NCBI GenBank assembly: GCA_002189035.1
Contig: NEEC01000004.1
Coordinates: 5,394,001 to 5,458,000 of the forward strand
Direction: 5' to 3'
DNA: 64,000 bases
Origin: Utricularia gibba
Lineage: Eukaryota > Streptophyta > Magnoliopsida > Lamiales > Lentibulariaceae
Of this stretch, positions 11,925 through 23,983 are shown in pieces; within the stretch, counting starts at the first letter, position 1, and each line of letters begins with the position of its first letter. The notes under the pieces are model-generated. The model made no database searches. It was not told the origin of the DNA and was given only the letters and a program-made list of their open reading frames with translations. A program made the translations under genes and the position numbers.

Positions 11925-13507
11925 TTAGAAGATCTGGCAAAGCAATCGAGGAGTGGGGATTGCGACGAGCCTCTGTGCTCTAGGGGCCGTCAGCCCAAAC
12001 ATGTCATTCATGTCCAGTTCACTTGGCTTCATACCCTCCGGCAACTCCCATGTGAAACAGTGAAGAAGATGCGCCACAGCCATTTCCAACGCATGGAGTC
12101 CAAGCTGCATCCCGGGGCAGGACCGCCGACCCGACCCGAACGGAATGAACTCGAAGTTACTGCCCTTGAAATCCGGGGCCGCCTCGCTGAAGAACCGCGA
12201 CGGTTTGAATTCGTTCGGATACTGCCATGCAGTTGGATCGCGCCCGATTGCCCAGGCGTTGATCATGACCCGAGCATTCTTCGGGATATGGTATCCCGAG
12301 ACCGTCGCCGGGGCGGCGGTTTCGTGGAGGAGGAGAGGAATTGGGGGGTGCAGACGGAGAACCTCCTTCAAAGCGCAGCGGAGATAGGAGAGCTTCTCGA
12401 GATCAGCCTCCTCCACTTTGCGCTCTAACCCCACAACGGCTTCTAGCTCTTGCTGAACTTTGCTCAAATCCTCTGGACTTCTTATTAGCTCTGCCATTGC
12501 CCATTCTATAGCAGAAGCAACAGTTTCAGTTCCCCCAAACATCACATCCTGAAAAAATGCCCAAGTTAATAATTATAATACGGATTAGGATTTTGGATCA
12601 TTTATTTCACATTTACCATGATAATTGCCTTGATGTTATCCCTCGTCAGCTTCAGTGATTCATCTTGCTCTGAAACCTTTGATTGGTCACCGTGAAAGGC
12701 GAGCAACTCATCCACCATGTCGGTTTCGATTTGGTTCTTGTTGGCCGTCTTCTCCTTCTCCAGATGTTCATCGATAATTCGATCGATGAACCCGTCGAGA
12801 GACTCGCGAGCTGCGACGAGTCTCCGGTTGAGACCTTGAGGATCAATCCACCCGGGAAGCGGGAAAAAATCAGCGAGATTGAAGGCACCGAAGAGCTTGG
12901 AAAACTCCTGCATAATTTTGATGAATTCATCTTGGCCCACGTCAGAAACGGACCCGAAAGCAGCCCGGTAGGTGATATTCATCGTCAACTTGAAAACCAG
13001 TTCGCCGACGTTGACGGCAGCGCCGGAGCTAAGAGCCACCGCACGAATCATGGCGTCGACCTCATCCTTGACGGAATCCCACGACTCCGCCCTCTTCCGA
13101 CTGAACAATTTAATCACGCAAATCTTACGCATCTGGCGCCAAAAGGGTCCGTAGTGAGCGAACGCCATATCAGCTCTATCGTAAGTCAAGTAGCGTATGG
13201 CGATATTCGCAGGCCGGTTGGAGAATATGTTGTCGTGGATCTGGAGGACCTGCCTGGCGGCGTCGGGGCTGGAGATGGTGACCATGTGGAGGAACCCGAT
13301 GCGGAGGTGGAACACGCCGCCGTATTTCTCGGCAAGCTTCGCAAGTCCCCGGTGCGTCAGCTGGTTCATCATGCCCATGTTTCCGATAACCGGCCATCCC
13401 CGCGGCCCCGGCGGGTAACGCTTGCGATGAAGTAGTATTCGAAGCACAAGGATTGTGAGAATGGCGAAGACGAAGGCGAGTATCAGAGATATTTCTTTCT
13501 CCTCCAT
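11925..13507 (-). CDS. CYP84A: cytochrome P450 CYP84A, ferulate/coniferaldehyde 5-hydroxylase (F5H)
   Basis: Two exons, 13507-12617 and 12548-11925, joined between AIIM and DVMFGG, give 504 residues. Features in order: N-terminal ER anchor (about residues 8-26), Pro hinge YPPGPRGWPVIGN, I-helix GGTETVAS, ExxR in KEVLRLHPP, PERF-like FKPSRF, and heme loop FGSGRRSCPG with the Cys ligand. The sequence matches the CYP84A type, which hydroxylates coniferaldehyde or coniferyl alcohol at C5 on the ER surface and directs lignin toward syringyl units. Syringyl lignin formation is typical of angiosperms. The ATG at 13507 is used; the frame upstream holds only a TTG. A CA microsatellite lies just upstream at about 13574-13590. 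Substrate is inferred from family. Confidence 0.9.
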
Positions 13508-16503
13508 CTCCTCCTCCTGCACCACCACCAAACGTGGGCTATCTATCCATCCTCCCTAATGACGTGCTTCAGATATATACACACACACACAGTGAGAACG
13601 GGGGACGCCACCCCCCGGATGTCAACATTTCCAATTTTTTAATTCAATTTTGTCGTATTTAATAAAATATAATACGCACTCAATCCGTCCTTTTCCAAGT
13701 ATAAAGACCAAGGCAGAGAAGTCCCAACCCGACCCGTATACCCCTTTTCTTGGATAACCCGTTCTGACGTGGATGGACCCGCTCCCATCCACTCACCGTC
13801 ATTTCTTTGTAAGAGTTAGGTAATCATCTCCGGACAGAAAAATTCAATATCAATGACACGTGTCTCGTCACGCCTCCATCTAAAAATACATTATTTATTT
13901 TACGGAAAAGGGGGTCCCGATCTCACCCACCCCCCGCCCCCTTAAATGTAGGGTTTGCAAGAATGAATGGTCGACACCACGTTTCGTCAGCGATAATAGT
14001 TTCCAATTTGAACTACAAATATTAATTACATTACACACAATGAATTCCCAAGTTTGAAAATGGTTTAATTTTAGGGTTTTCGGACATAAATAGAATAAAA
14101 AAAAAGTTAAAAGGGAGTGTTTTATTTTTAAAATTCCTCCACATAAAAAAAGGCCCTTTTCTAGTTCTTTGCACCATAAATGATTCAGGACAGGAAAGGG
14201 TCGCCTCAGATCCATAATATTAAACCTCAAGTGGCTGGCGGTACCCTCCATCTTATATTTATAAATAATACCTAAATTAAAAATATTATGATTCAAGGTA
14301 CAATTTACTAGTAAAAAAACACTTCATACAATATAATATTTACCTGATCATTCATTATATTTAATATCTTGGCACAATCCTAGAAACTCAAGGGTAATGA
14401 TTAGACACACACCAAACGTGATTTAGGTACAAGCATGTGGTTATGGAACTATATGTTATAACTTTTAGATGGTGGATAATTAAGATCACCTTCTAGTCAG
14501 AAGTGTCATTACCCACAATTGTTTTGAATGATATTGTCCATTTCGAACATCCAACCTTCACGGTTTTACATTTTCTTTTTTTAGAGAAAAGATTTCATGC
14601 AAGATTAGTATAATCCCTCTAATTAATCACATTTACTACTCCATCTATAACCAATGTTGTATGATTAACCATCACTAGTAGCTTGGCCTTACAATAAGTG
14701 ACTGCGGATCCGAAAGGGTTGAGTCAAACGTCGAATGGGCGGCACGCGTAATTCAATTTGTGTGTAAGAGAAGAGGGTGGCGGTTCCCACGGTCCGCCGG
14801 ACAAGGCCGGGTCCTTGTCTGAAACGTGACTTTCCGATGTGTTGTACTCTTTTTTCAAACATTGATCCAGTTTTCAGTGAACAAGCTTCCTTTTTAAAAT
14901 GCCTAAAAAACCCAATTGTTGCTTTCTTATCTGTTGAATAGATTGCCCATGCTTTTGTGAGATGAAACTTGAAGGAAAGGAGTACTAAATTTAACTCTAC
15001 TTTTAGAAACGTGTATTTAATTATATTCTGATTTTTTAGAATCATTCTAATTTTATTTTAAATTAGAAAGAGTAAATGTTAGGTGAGAATTGATGTTGAC
15101 TACAAACTTACAAATATGTGGCCAAATTTTTTATAAATAATTACAGTTGTTATATTTTAAAATAAATATTAATTTTTATTTTAAAAGAAGAAATTCAAAT
15201 AAAGTGTTAAAATTTTTTATAGTAAATGATTCTTGTCTGATAATAAAATTGATTTTTAAATATTTGTTAAAAAACCTTGTATTTGGGACGGGAGCCCACC
15301 CCAACATGACTTCTCGTCCAACAACACCAACCAGGTTTGGTAATTAAAATTCACAATTTCCAGAGAAAAAAAACACACATGTCGTGAGGGGGGACAAGAG
15401 ACCCTAAGTGCCCCATGTGCATCCTCGGGGGGCTGCCTTTTTGCCAAATATTATAAAGTTTTATTTACAAATCTGATTTTGTTTATCTAAAATTTCTAGG
15501 ATTTAAGGATGTCCTCAAGAAGACTGAATTTTGTAAGTTCACACCCAAAGCGGTGCCCCGTCACCACCAACACCAACGTCTCATTGGTGGGCCCGCAGGC
15601 CCCATTCACTTGGTTGACAAAAATGCAAATTTTTTTTCCTTTTTTTAATGATTGCTTAATTTCGACGACATTCCCGCGGGGGCTGACGTAATAAACAATT
15701 AAAAAAAAGATAAATAGGTTGTGAATGGGCCTAGCCCAATTCATTCGCATAGCAGGCATGGGCTTGCACTGCTTTTACCAATTCGAGGCCCAGTGGCCCG
15801 CAAGCGTTTCAGAAATTGATTAATGAATGAGAAATTAGGGGATGCGGGTCCCACACCTCAATCAGAAATTGATAATGGTAGGATTAAATACACAATGTGC
15901 ATGCAATGCCCCTAATGTAATTCCTTCCTACATTATGAGTTTAATTAATACCTGCCCGCTAGACATCTAATTTTAATTAATGGTGCTGCCCATGAAATTA
16001 AATATCCATTAAATACCACAAAATCGCAGCAGCGGGCAGGGGGTACGTAGCCTGGCGCCTCAAACTCACACAGGGGACAAGGGCACAATTTTGTAGGATT
16101 TATTAATTAAATAAACTAGAAAAAATAAAATGAACCTTTTTTTAAAAAGGGAATGAGTTGTGAGGCCGTGAATAAATTTGGAGAAACTATTAATTAATTT
16201 AGTGGTATTCCCAGGAGCTAGCAGCTAGCTACAGTATAATTTATTAATTAATTAATTAATTATTCAGCCTATTTTTTGAATATATAAATTATCCACGTAG
16301 CTACTGATTTTGATGAGAAATGGATGTTTTTCGAAATGAGAAAAGAAAAGTAAAAAGGAAATAGTCAACAAAGCGAACGCCAAGATTCTAAGCAAAATGA
16401 GTACTGTCTTCCGAATCAGTTACACCACTGCCAACAATTTACACCGGAACTGCGTTCCGCCGCCGTACCGGATTAACCACTCTCTTCGTTCCGGTTTCAT
16501 TGT
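13508..16503. other. intergenic region between CYP84A and GATA genes
   Basis: AT-rich sequence with short simple repeats, including an ATTA/TTAA run at about 16241-16264. No reading frame resembles a known protein. The left edge is the CYP84A promoter. Confidence 0.5.
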
Positions 16504-17680
16504 TCAAAAGCTGGTAACCTTGGCAGCCTCCGTCTCCGTCTCCGTCTCTGTCTCTTTTTTGCGCCGCATCTCCATGACTTTGCGGTGGTTGTTTGAGTGA
16601 AGCTCGCTTGAGAAAGTGGGGCTACACGCCGGTCGGTACTCGGGCAGCAGGCGCCCCGATTTGTACCTCACCCCGCATGCATTGCAGAGGGTTTTAGAAC
16701 CCAGCGGCCCGGCCCGCCACTGTGGGGTCTTGGTCACGCCGCAATGACTACACCTCCTAGCTTGCACGGCGGCGCCAGAGTCCTCGGACGGTTTCCTTTT
16801 CTTCTTCTGAGATATAAAAGACGACGCCGATGACGACGAGGATGAGGATGAAGTGGCGGTTGACTCCGGGAACGAATGAGACAGCACGGGCCAGACGTGG
16901 CGGGGTCGTTTGGTTCGGGCCTTGGTTTGAACTCCGGAGACAAAACTGGGTTTGTCCTTGAGCGGAGACTCGGTAGAGGGGGGAGTTTGCAATGGTTTCG
17001 GTGGTAATTTTCCGGTGAGGGAGAAATCGGAAAATGAGTCCTCAACGAAATGGGAAAGCCATTCTAGACTCTCCAAGCTCTCCTCCTGAAGAAAAAGAAC
17101 AGTTTTTTGGGGGCTCCCCTTGCTAAAAAATGTTACTTTAAAGTAAACGAATTCAAAATTTCACTCACCGGCGGCATGAATACGCTGTCGGGAAGAGAAT
17201 TGTGCTCACTCTCGGACAAAATAGCATTGCTATGTTTCGGTTGTTTCTCTTGTGACAGTGGGGGAGGTTTGACGACGTTATCCTGCTGCACATTTTGGCC
17301 GGATTCTTCCAGTTTCTGCACCGGCTCTCCGGCATCGGACAACCAATGAGAGAAGTCCAACAACTCGTTGACGAACAAGTCATCCCCTGGGCCGCTGTAC
17401 GCCGATGCGGCGGCAGGGGTCTCCGTTTTACATAACCCACCGGGAGCTCCAAGCAAGCAGTCCATTCCCTGCAAACAAAAACCCCACAATCGAAAACTTC
17501 AGATTCAGCCACAAAAACCCATTTTTCATGGCAAGAATCCACAGAAAAGAAAAGCGTTTGGGTTTGAAGAAAGGAAAGAGGCAGAGGAGGACCCACCTGT
17601 GTAGCAATGATAGAGAGGCTAAAGCAAAGAGCAGATAAAACAGGAGTTGGGAAAAAATTGTAGCGAGGTCGGTAATGCAT
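16504..17680 (-). CDS. GATA-type zinc finger transcription factor (subfamily I)
   Basis: Core exons 17465-17169 and 17085-16504 give 292 residues from the ATG of [10 protein letters not shown]. The class IV zinc finger C-x2-C-x18-C-x2-C ([13 protein letters not shown] ... [14 protein letters not shown]) lies near the C-terminus and is followed by LLPEYRPA, the plant subfamily I pattern. An acidic N-terminus with [12 protein letters not shown] is the usual activation region. An upstream exon, 17680-17597, splices in frame to GGA-ATG at 17468 and would add 29 residues starting [11 protein letters not shown] cannot tell whether it is translated. The C-terminal repeat ETETETE comes from a microsatellite. 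Subfamily I members act in light, growth and cell-wall programmes; the target here is unknown. Confidence 0.88.
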
Positions 17681-19472
17681 TGAATGGGAGAGGAGTGGGA
17701 GATGGATTGAAAAACAGAGGTTTTAAAATCCGAATCCCTCAAATACCCCTAACATGACGCAGTCAGGAAGATAGAATCAGGGAAATAAAACCGTGAATCA
17801 GTTCAAAACACAAAAGAAAAAGGAAAGAAGAACAGCTAAATGGCAAGAGTAAAGTAAAGTTGTTGATAGCTGCATAGTCCAAATATCACTTGTAGTTATT
17901 GCACAAAATTAATATACAGCGGAGGTTGTACTCAGGCGAGTGGTTCACAGGGCAAACATATAATACTCCGGGCTCCCACCACACTTGAATGCAACGTTCA
18001 AGATACCCGTGCAAAGATTTAACTGTTTTCACCCCCTAGCCCTCATCCTTTTACCACCAAAGAAAATACAATATTTCATTTTTACACTTCACCTTAGCAT
18101 GTAAACTTTGAATCGGTGATGAACTTGAAGCGGCACATGCTCAATCTGATACGCCTTTTTCTGTTCTCGGGCGCTGAGCTCGTCACATGAGCTCTTGTGT
18201 TTGCTTCCGATGGTGCATCTGATGGAACGTAGCATGTAATAACAAAATAGCCTTCTTATCCTAAAAAGCTTTATTAAACATGACTGAATCTGGGAAGCAC
18301 CCTACATTCCTTGAATGTAGAAACTAGAAATCCAACGCATCAGCGGCAGCAATTGACATGGAACAGAGCAGGCCAAAAATGCACACCTACATTAATAGAT
18401 CCTTCACAGTCGATAGTGAGTGAAAGGTAAGTTCTATGCGTATAAATCTTTAGCCAAATACCAGGTCATATACATAACGAAGATAAAATTCAAATTTGAC
18501 GTATCAGGCTGAGGAACAGATTTGTACGCCAACCCTTATCAATGAAGAGCAAAACAAAGGTGGCCATTGAAGGCAAAGAGGTAGCGCTACTCCAAATGTT
18601 GGCACACAAGAATATTTTGCGAAAAAAAAAACACAAGGCAACCTCACCTAAACTAGAAGAAGAGCGCAGAACCAGAAAGCAGGAGGTGATGCATCATGTA
18701 CCATTGCAATCGAGACTTTGCAACATGAAAGAAAAGCATCGTTCAACATACAAAAGTGCCTTGTTTAACGTTAAAAAACGTTCTGAAGCATTTTAACAAA
18801 CACATAAGCTGCAATCCTCTCCACCATCTTTAATCATTAAAGCCTACAAAAGAATCCCAGAAAGGGCTACCCGGGACCCCAGACGTAATGTGGAAAATGG
18901 TCTTCCGTTGAGGCAATCGCAACAATTACCCTGAATACAGCGAATGATTATACACAACATAATAAGAATGTGACTTAATTTGATAGCAGGGATGGCCGGC
19001 TGAGAGACTGAAAGATTCTCACTTTCTGCAAATGGTCAGAATGTACTGCAAAGAAGTTGCGCCTGTGCTGATATGACATGTTACGATATTCTCGTATTGC
19101 TAAATTGCAGGATCATCACCATTTCTTCCGGCACAAGAGCATTTAGCGGGATGTTCCGGAGGAAAAATCTGATCTCACGCCACCGGATAGTGGAGCACAT
19201 TCCCGCGCTCTCATTGGAGCAAAGAAGCTCCCAATGCCGTCACATTTTTTTTATAAATAAAATAGTTAAATATCCTGTGAAAAAAAAAAGAAATTTCTGT
19301 AGAAAATGGGCCGTGGATTACTCAAATAATGGGCCACGATACAGCCCAAATCCACTCTCAAAAACCCGTTCCTCATTGGCCCACTTTGACTACCAAATTT
19401 GATTAGAGACTGCTAATTTTCCAGCATAGCCTATTAATTACCAGCCGAATAGTCGTCCTAGCAGAGAGTAGA

Positions 19473-19496
19473 TTAGGGTTAGGGTTAGGGTTAGGG
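19473..19496 (+). repeat. (TTAGGG)4 telomere-like tract
   Basis: Four perfect TTAGGG units followed by TAGG. The unit is the hexamer, not the seven-base TTTAGGG usual for most plants. It stands alone in unique sequence. Confidence 0.9.
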
Positions 19497-19829
19497 TAGG
19501 TTCCAACTCGTAGGCACATCAAACTGAAATACATGAATTATGTTGAAAAAAACAGTTACTATAATATTGGTGTGACTGGAAAAATGGGTTATTTACGTGC
19601 TTATTCCGGCAGGTTAGTTCCATGGGGTGGACTTCTCAGACGAGCTGAGGCGGAGGAGGCCATAGGGCCTGGTTTATTTCCTGTGTTGAATGATCAGACT
19701 ACTAGCAGGATCACCCACTGCTGTGTTTCTACATTCTCTTGCACTTTTGAATAAACAACATGATAATCCAGTAGAATGCATAGCTGATCCCATCCCAAGC
19801 AATTATATGAAGAAGACAGCTTTATCAAT

Positions 19830-20270
19830 GGAGGAGCCCCACCAGTGGTGATATTGAGCTAGCCCCTAAACCAAGCCTTAGCCCCCATCCCTAGAGTTGG
19901 GCTCATGGAATCAAAAGTTCCAGAGTTGCCCAGCTTTATTACATCATCCCCATTAACAGAAAGTCAAACCCCATCTTCCCACAGTGTACTAGAGAAGAGC
20001 CTGTGGATCCAAATGGGTCTACCGTAGAATAGCTCGGGTTACAGTGAATCCATTTCAATGGTAGATTGGATCCCTTGGTGTTCATGACAGACACAGTCAA
20101 ACATACACATGCCCTAAAGTTTTACGGGGTTTGACAGAAAAATAAGTTAGACCGTGGACTATCCCCTAGCGAAGAAGGTCTTGGATTAGGATAGAGGTTA
20201 GAGGAGACGCAACTGACTTCCATTGGTTTGGCTTAGACGTCTGGTTTTGGTATTAGGGATTCCAAGGTTT
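19830..20270 (+). repeat. diverged direct repeat, copy 1
   Basis: Shares ordered blocks with 20716-21135: CCAGTGGTG, a TAGCCCC-containing block, GCTCATGGAATCAAA, an AGTCAA-C-CCC block, GGTTTGACA, GACCGTGGA/GACCATGGA followed by a CCCTAG block, and TTTAGACATCTG-like sequence. Spacing between blocks is similar in both copies. No coding potential or terminal repeats recognised. Confidence 0.6.
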
Positions 20271-20715
20271 GGGGGTGATGGAACGCAGTCGTGATCAAAT
20301 ACCCCTATCACCCCGCTTATTAGAATATACAGAAGAAACCGAGAGGTCAACACCGGAAACACACAAAGGAGGGCGTTTGGATTCCTGCAAGTGGTCATCT
20401 CTTATTACATGCATAATGGATTTGCATTATCAGTATATAATTCACATGCTAAAAGTACTTGAATCAGGTTCTTGATCCAATTTCTTGTTTTCCCATTTGT
20501 TGAAAACACGGTTCTAAGTCCTGGTTTAGGTTCTGAAGGCAGCCCCCAGGTCTCGGGTAACATTCATCTATCTTCGCAGAGGTGTTATGGGGGAGGACAA
20601 GATCCAAACTTTGATCCCTCACCGTTCATTTTGAAACCAATCAACAGACACCAGTGTAATACTCTCCCTCATGCAACCCCATCTTGACAACTTCATTACA
20701 AAAAAATGAATAAAA

Positions 20716-21135
20716 ACCAGTGGTGGAAATGGAACTAGTCCCCTACACAAGCGTAGCCCCATCCTATAGAATAGATAGCTCATGGAATCAAAGTTTAGTT
20801 GCCCTACTTTGTTTCTTAATCTAAAATTACTAAAGTCAACACCCCTTCTCACTTCTTGATTCTGCATATCACTCCTTCTCCCCCGAAGAAACATCAGGGT
20901 TGCAATTCTTGCTCTCTGTTCATCTGCGAATTGTACCCTTATCCCCGACTGTTATCAGCAGTTGCAAGCGGGGGTTTGGTTTGACACAAAAGTTGCAGTA
21001 TAGTAAATCAGACCATGGAGTGTGCCCTAGTGGAGATCCTCTCCATTAGGGCAAGAGCTTAGAGTAGATGAATGGGAACCAAATGATTTCTAGTGCTGTA
21101 GTTTAGACATCTGCATTTGATCCTATTGTAAGAAA
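20716..21135 (+). repeat. diverged direct repeat, copy 2
   Basis: Second copy of the unit at 19830-20270, in the same orientation, offset by about 880 bp. The clearest shared words are GCTCATGGAATCAAA and GGTTTGACA. The origin is unknown: old tandem duplication or two copies of a dispersed repeat. Confidence 0.6.
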
Positions 21136-22621
21136 AAAAACAATATCATAGTGTTAGTGGGGTTCTCCTTCTAATTTATGTAGCATGTAGTTTAAAATGG
21201 ATAAGATTACACTCCTATTATTGTAATAACATAACTCTCTTTCAAATTTGAATCTCTTTCAAAAACTATGAAAAATAATTTTCAACTAGAAATTACTGGG
21301 AACATGTTATACTTTTGTAAACAAACGCTTCAAAATAATTTTATAAATCATATAATATTTCCTGGAAATATTTCTTATTTTTAACCCAATTTATGTTTTC
21401 ATAAGGAAAAAAAAGTTAAAATGTGATGAAATATTGATATGAAATTGTATTCTCAAGTCTGAATTATGAAATGGGCAAAAATGTAACTTCCCCACCTATC
21501 ACAGTACTTGCTGGCAGGGCGGCGGGGAGACCGCGGATGGGCAATTAATGGGACTCCACGGGCGTTCAAGTATTGGGTGGGAAGAAATGACTAAATCACC
21601 CTCCCCAGTTGGATACTATATTCAACTGCATAATTAAAAGCGTCATTACGAGAATGGTCCCCATGCAAAATCACTTAATCAGGAACATAATTGAGATCTC
21701 ATCTCCTTCACACAAGTCGTCTCCTTCTCCTTCTTCATTGTAATAATAATTAAATAATTCCCTGAATTATTGTTTTAACCCCAAACTTCCTATTTAATTG
21801 CCGCAAATTATGTTGTAGGTTGGAGTTACTGTTTATATTATTATTATTATTATTAAATTACTATTTTCAGTTACCTTTAAATATTGAATGTTCATATCAT
21901 TAGAAAAAATAGATTATTATAATATATACAGCTCCATTACTATCGCTTTCCGAACCCGGGGGTGAATTCAAACTCCATTGGTGTGGGTGACCCGACCCGG
22001 ATGGTGTGGGGCCGACACGTGAGATGGGAGTGGTAGTTGTTCATGATGAGGAGGAGGAAGAGTAACTAGGAGAGAGGTTTTGAAAGAAAAAAAAAAAGAG
22101 AGGAGTAAAGGATTTAAGCTTTGGAAGCAAAGGAACAGTTGCTTTTTGTAAGAACGATGGCGGCGGCGCAGAGCTCGTCTCTTTTAATGCTCCACACCTC
22201 CAATTCAAGAAGCTTCTGAGGGAAAAGAAAAGATGAAGCCCACTTTCGATCTCATTTAAATCCTCCCCTGGTTGCTGTTTCAAAGGAAAAGGAATCTGTT
22301 TCTTTTTCTGATTTTCAGAAACCGCGCGAGGTTGCGTTTGCTCTATTGCAGCCTGTACGGCTTCTCCTCATTCATTCGCAATTCAGAGCTTGTCTGTCTC
22401 CAACCCCATAATTCAAGAATCCCCGAAACAGTACCTGGAGGAAGAATTAAACGCCCGCATGCATTATTTTTCTTTTCTCCTCGGTTCATCATCTTCCCTC
22501 TCTTCTTTTCTACTTGTTTTGGTGGTTGTTTTGCAGCTAGAGTAGATTGTCGGTTCACAATTAATATCTACTAGAAACAAAAGCCCGATTTGAATTTCAA
22601 TTCAGAAATCCCAAAAAAGGG

Positions 22622-23983
22622 ATGGCCGGGTTTTTCTCGCTCTGCACCGGCGGAGGAGGAGCTGCGACCGCTGATCATGAGACCAGTGGCCATAACAACA
22701 ACACCAACAACAACGGAGAGATGAATCCGGAGAGCTGGTTTCTCTACAGGAATGAGGAGAATCCGTACAAAAGTTTCGAGCTTTGGCAACCGCAGCCGCA
22801 GCCGCAGCCTCAGGCTGAGAACTTCTTACAACGGGGTACTACTCTTCAGGATCTCTACGCTTCTGCTGGGGGGCTTGCAGTGGGTCCAGGAAGCGGGGGG
22901 TTCAGTATCTCCGGCGATCATTCTCCGAGATCGGGGTTTTTGATGATGAGGAGCAGCGGCGGGGTGGGATCAGTTGTCAGGATTGTGGGAATCAGGCGAA
23001 GAAGGATTGCTCGCACATGAGGTGTAGGACTTGTTGTAAGAGCAGAGGATTTCAGTGCTCCACCCATGTTAAGAGTACTTGGGTCCCGGCGGCGGTCCGA
23101 CGAGAGCGGCAACAGAGAATCGCGACGCTGCAGCAGCAGAATCAAAATCAAGAGCAGCGGCGAGAACGGGAGATCCCTCCCGGGGTTAAAGAGAACGGGA
23201 AAAGGCAAAGGGCTGAAGACACGAGCCCTGAGCATAACAACAACTCCCTTGTCTGCACTCGGATCGTTACATCCATGACAGGTGAATAAAAGGTTTCGCA
23301 TCTTGCACAGTAAAACCCTTTTGAAGCTTATTTGTTCTTCTTCTATCTTTGTCCTTTACACCAATGCTCGTTTTCTGTTCCTGACAAAAAAAAAATATAT
23401 TGTCAAGGATTGCACCCTATCTCCTTCCCTAGTTCCCAGTTACTACAACACTACTGGAGTTTTTTTTCCTTCCCTATCTTCAAACTCCATAGCTGAATCA
23501 GTTTCAGGAACCCTAGTGTCCATAGTTCATAGCCTTGTCTATGTGTCAGGGATTCAACTTCTCATGTTATTGCACACTTTCGTAGGGTTGGAGCTCGGGA
23601 CATTCCCATCGGAGGTAAGTTCGGAGGCCGTTTTCCGGTGCGTCCGTGTCACAACGTCCGATGACGGTGAAGATAAGTTAGGTTACCAAACAGCGGTTAA
23701 CATCTGTGGGCATGTCTTCAAGGGGATCCTGTACAATCAAGGAGTAGATAACCAGCAATACATGGCCGGTGATACTTCATCCGGCGGCGGGGGCAGTGTC
23801 ACCGCCAGCGGCGCTCAACAGCAACAACTCAATCTGATCACCGGAGGAGCCGGCACTGCTACATCTGACCCCAACACCTCGACCACACCCGGTACTTCCC
23901 CTTTCCTCGATCCTTCTCTATATCCACCTCCCATCAACAGCTTCATGGCTGGTAACCAATTCTTCCCGGCTTCAAGATCCTGA
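22622..23983 (+). CDS. SRS: SHI/STY-related (SRS) zinc finger transcription factor, with one frame break
   Basis: The ATG at 22622 opens [11 protein letters not shown], then [17 protein letters not shown], both typical of SHI proteins. The frame runs to about 22965, where it must shift to reach the RING-like finger ([20 protein letters not shown]) and [15 protein letters not shown]; one missing G in the run at 22966-22968 would explain this. Exon 1 ends at about 23280; exon 2 starts after TAG at about 23586 and reads [11 protein letters not shown], the IXGH domain ([21 protein letters not shown] where IGGH is common) and a Gly/Ser/Gln-rich tail to the stop at 23983. SRS factors activate auxin-biosynthesis (YUCCA) genes in leaf, stamen and gynoecium. 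Sequence as given would end at 23020, before the finger is complete. Confidence 0.85.

Larger units (their letters stand above)
17681..22621. other. gene-poor region of nearly 5 kb
   Basis: No convincing gene on either strand. It holds a telomere-like tract at 19473, a pair of diverged direct repeats (about 19830-20270 and 20716-21135), a TTA microsatellite near 21835-21855, and at its right end the promoter and leader of the SRS gene. A 48-codon frame on the minus strand (about 18234-18088) is unrecognised. Confidence 0.5.

Noticed and set aside
12683-13435. 250-codon frame opposite CYP84A
   Set aside because: Antisense shadow of the P450 first exon; it starts and ends within that exon and has no family resemblance.
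16241-16264. ATTA/TTAA run as a possible MITE end
   Set aside because: Simple repeat only; no terminal inverted repeats beside it.
18088-18234. 48-codon minus-strand frame (MLRSIRCTIGSKHK...)
   Set aside because: Too short and unrecognised; no conserved box or promoter to support translation.
18542-18796. 84-codon Lys-rich plus-strand frame
   Set aside because: No similarity to a known protein; A-rich composition explains the Lys content.
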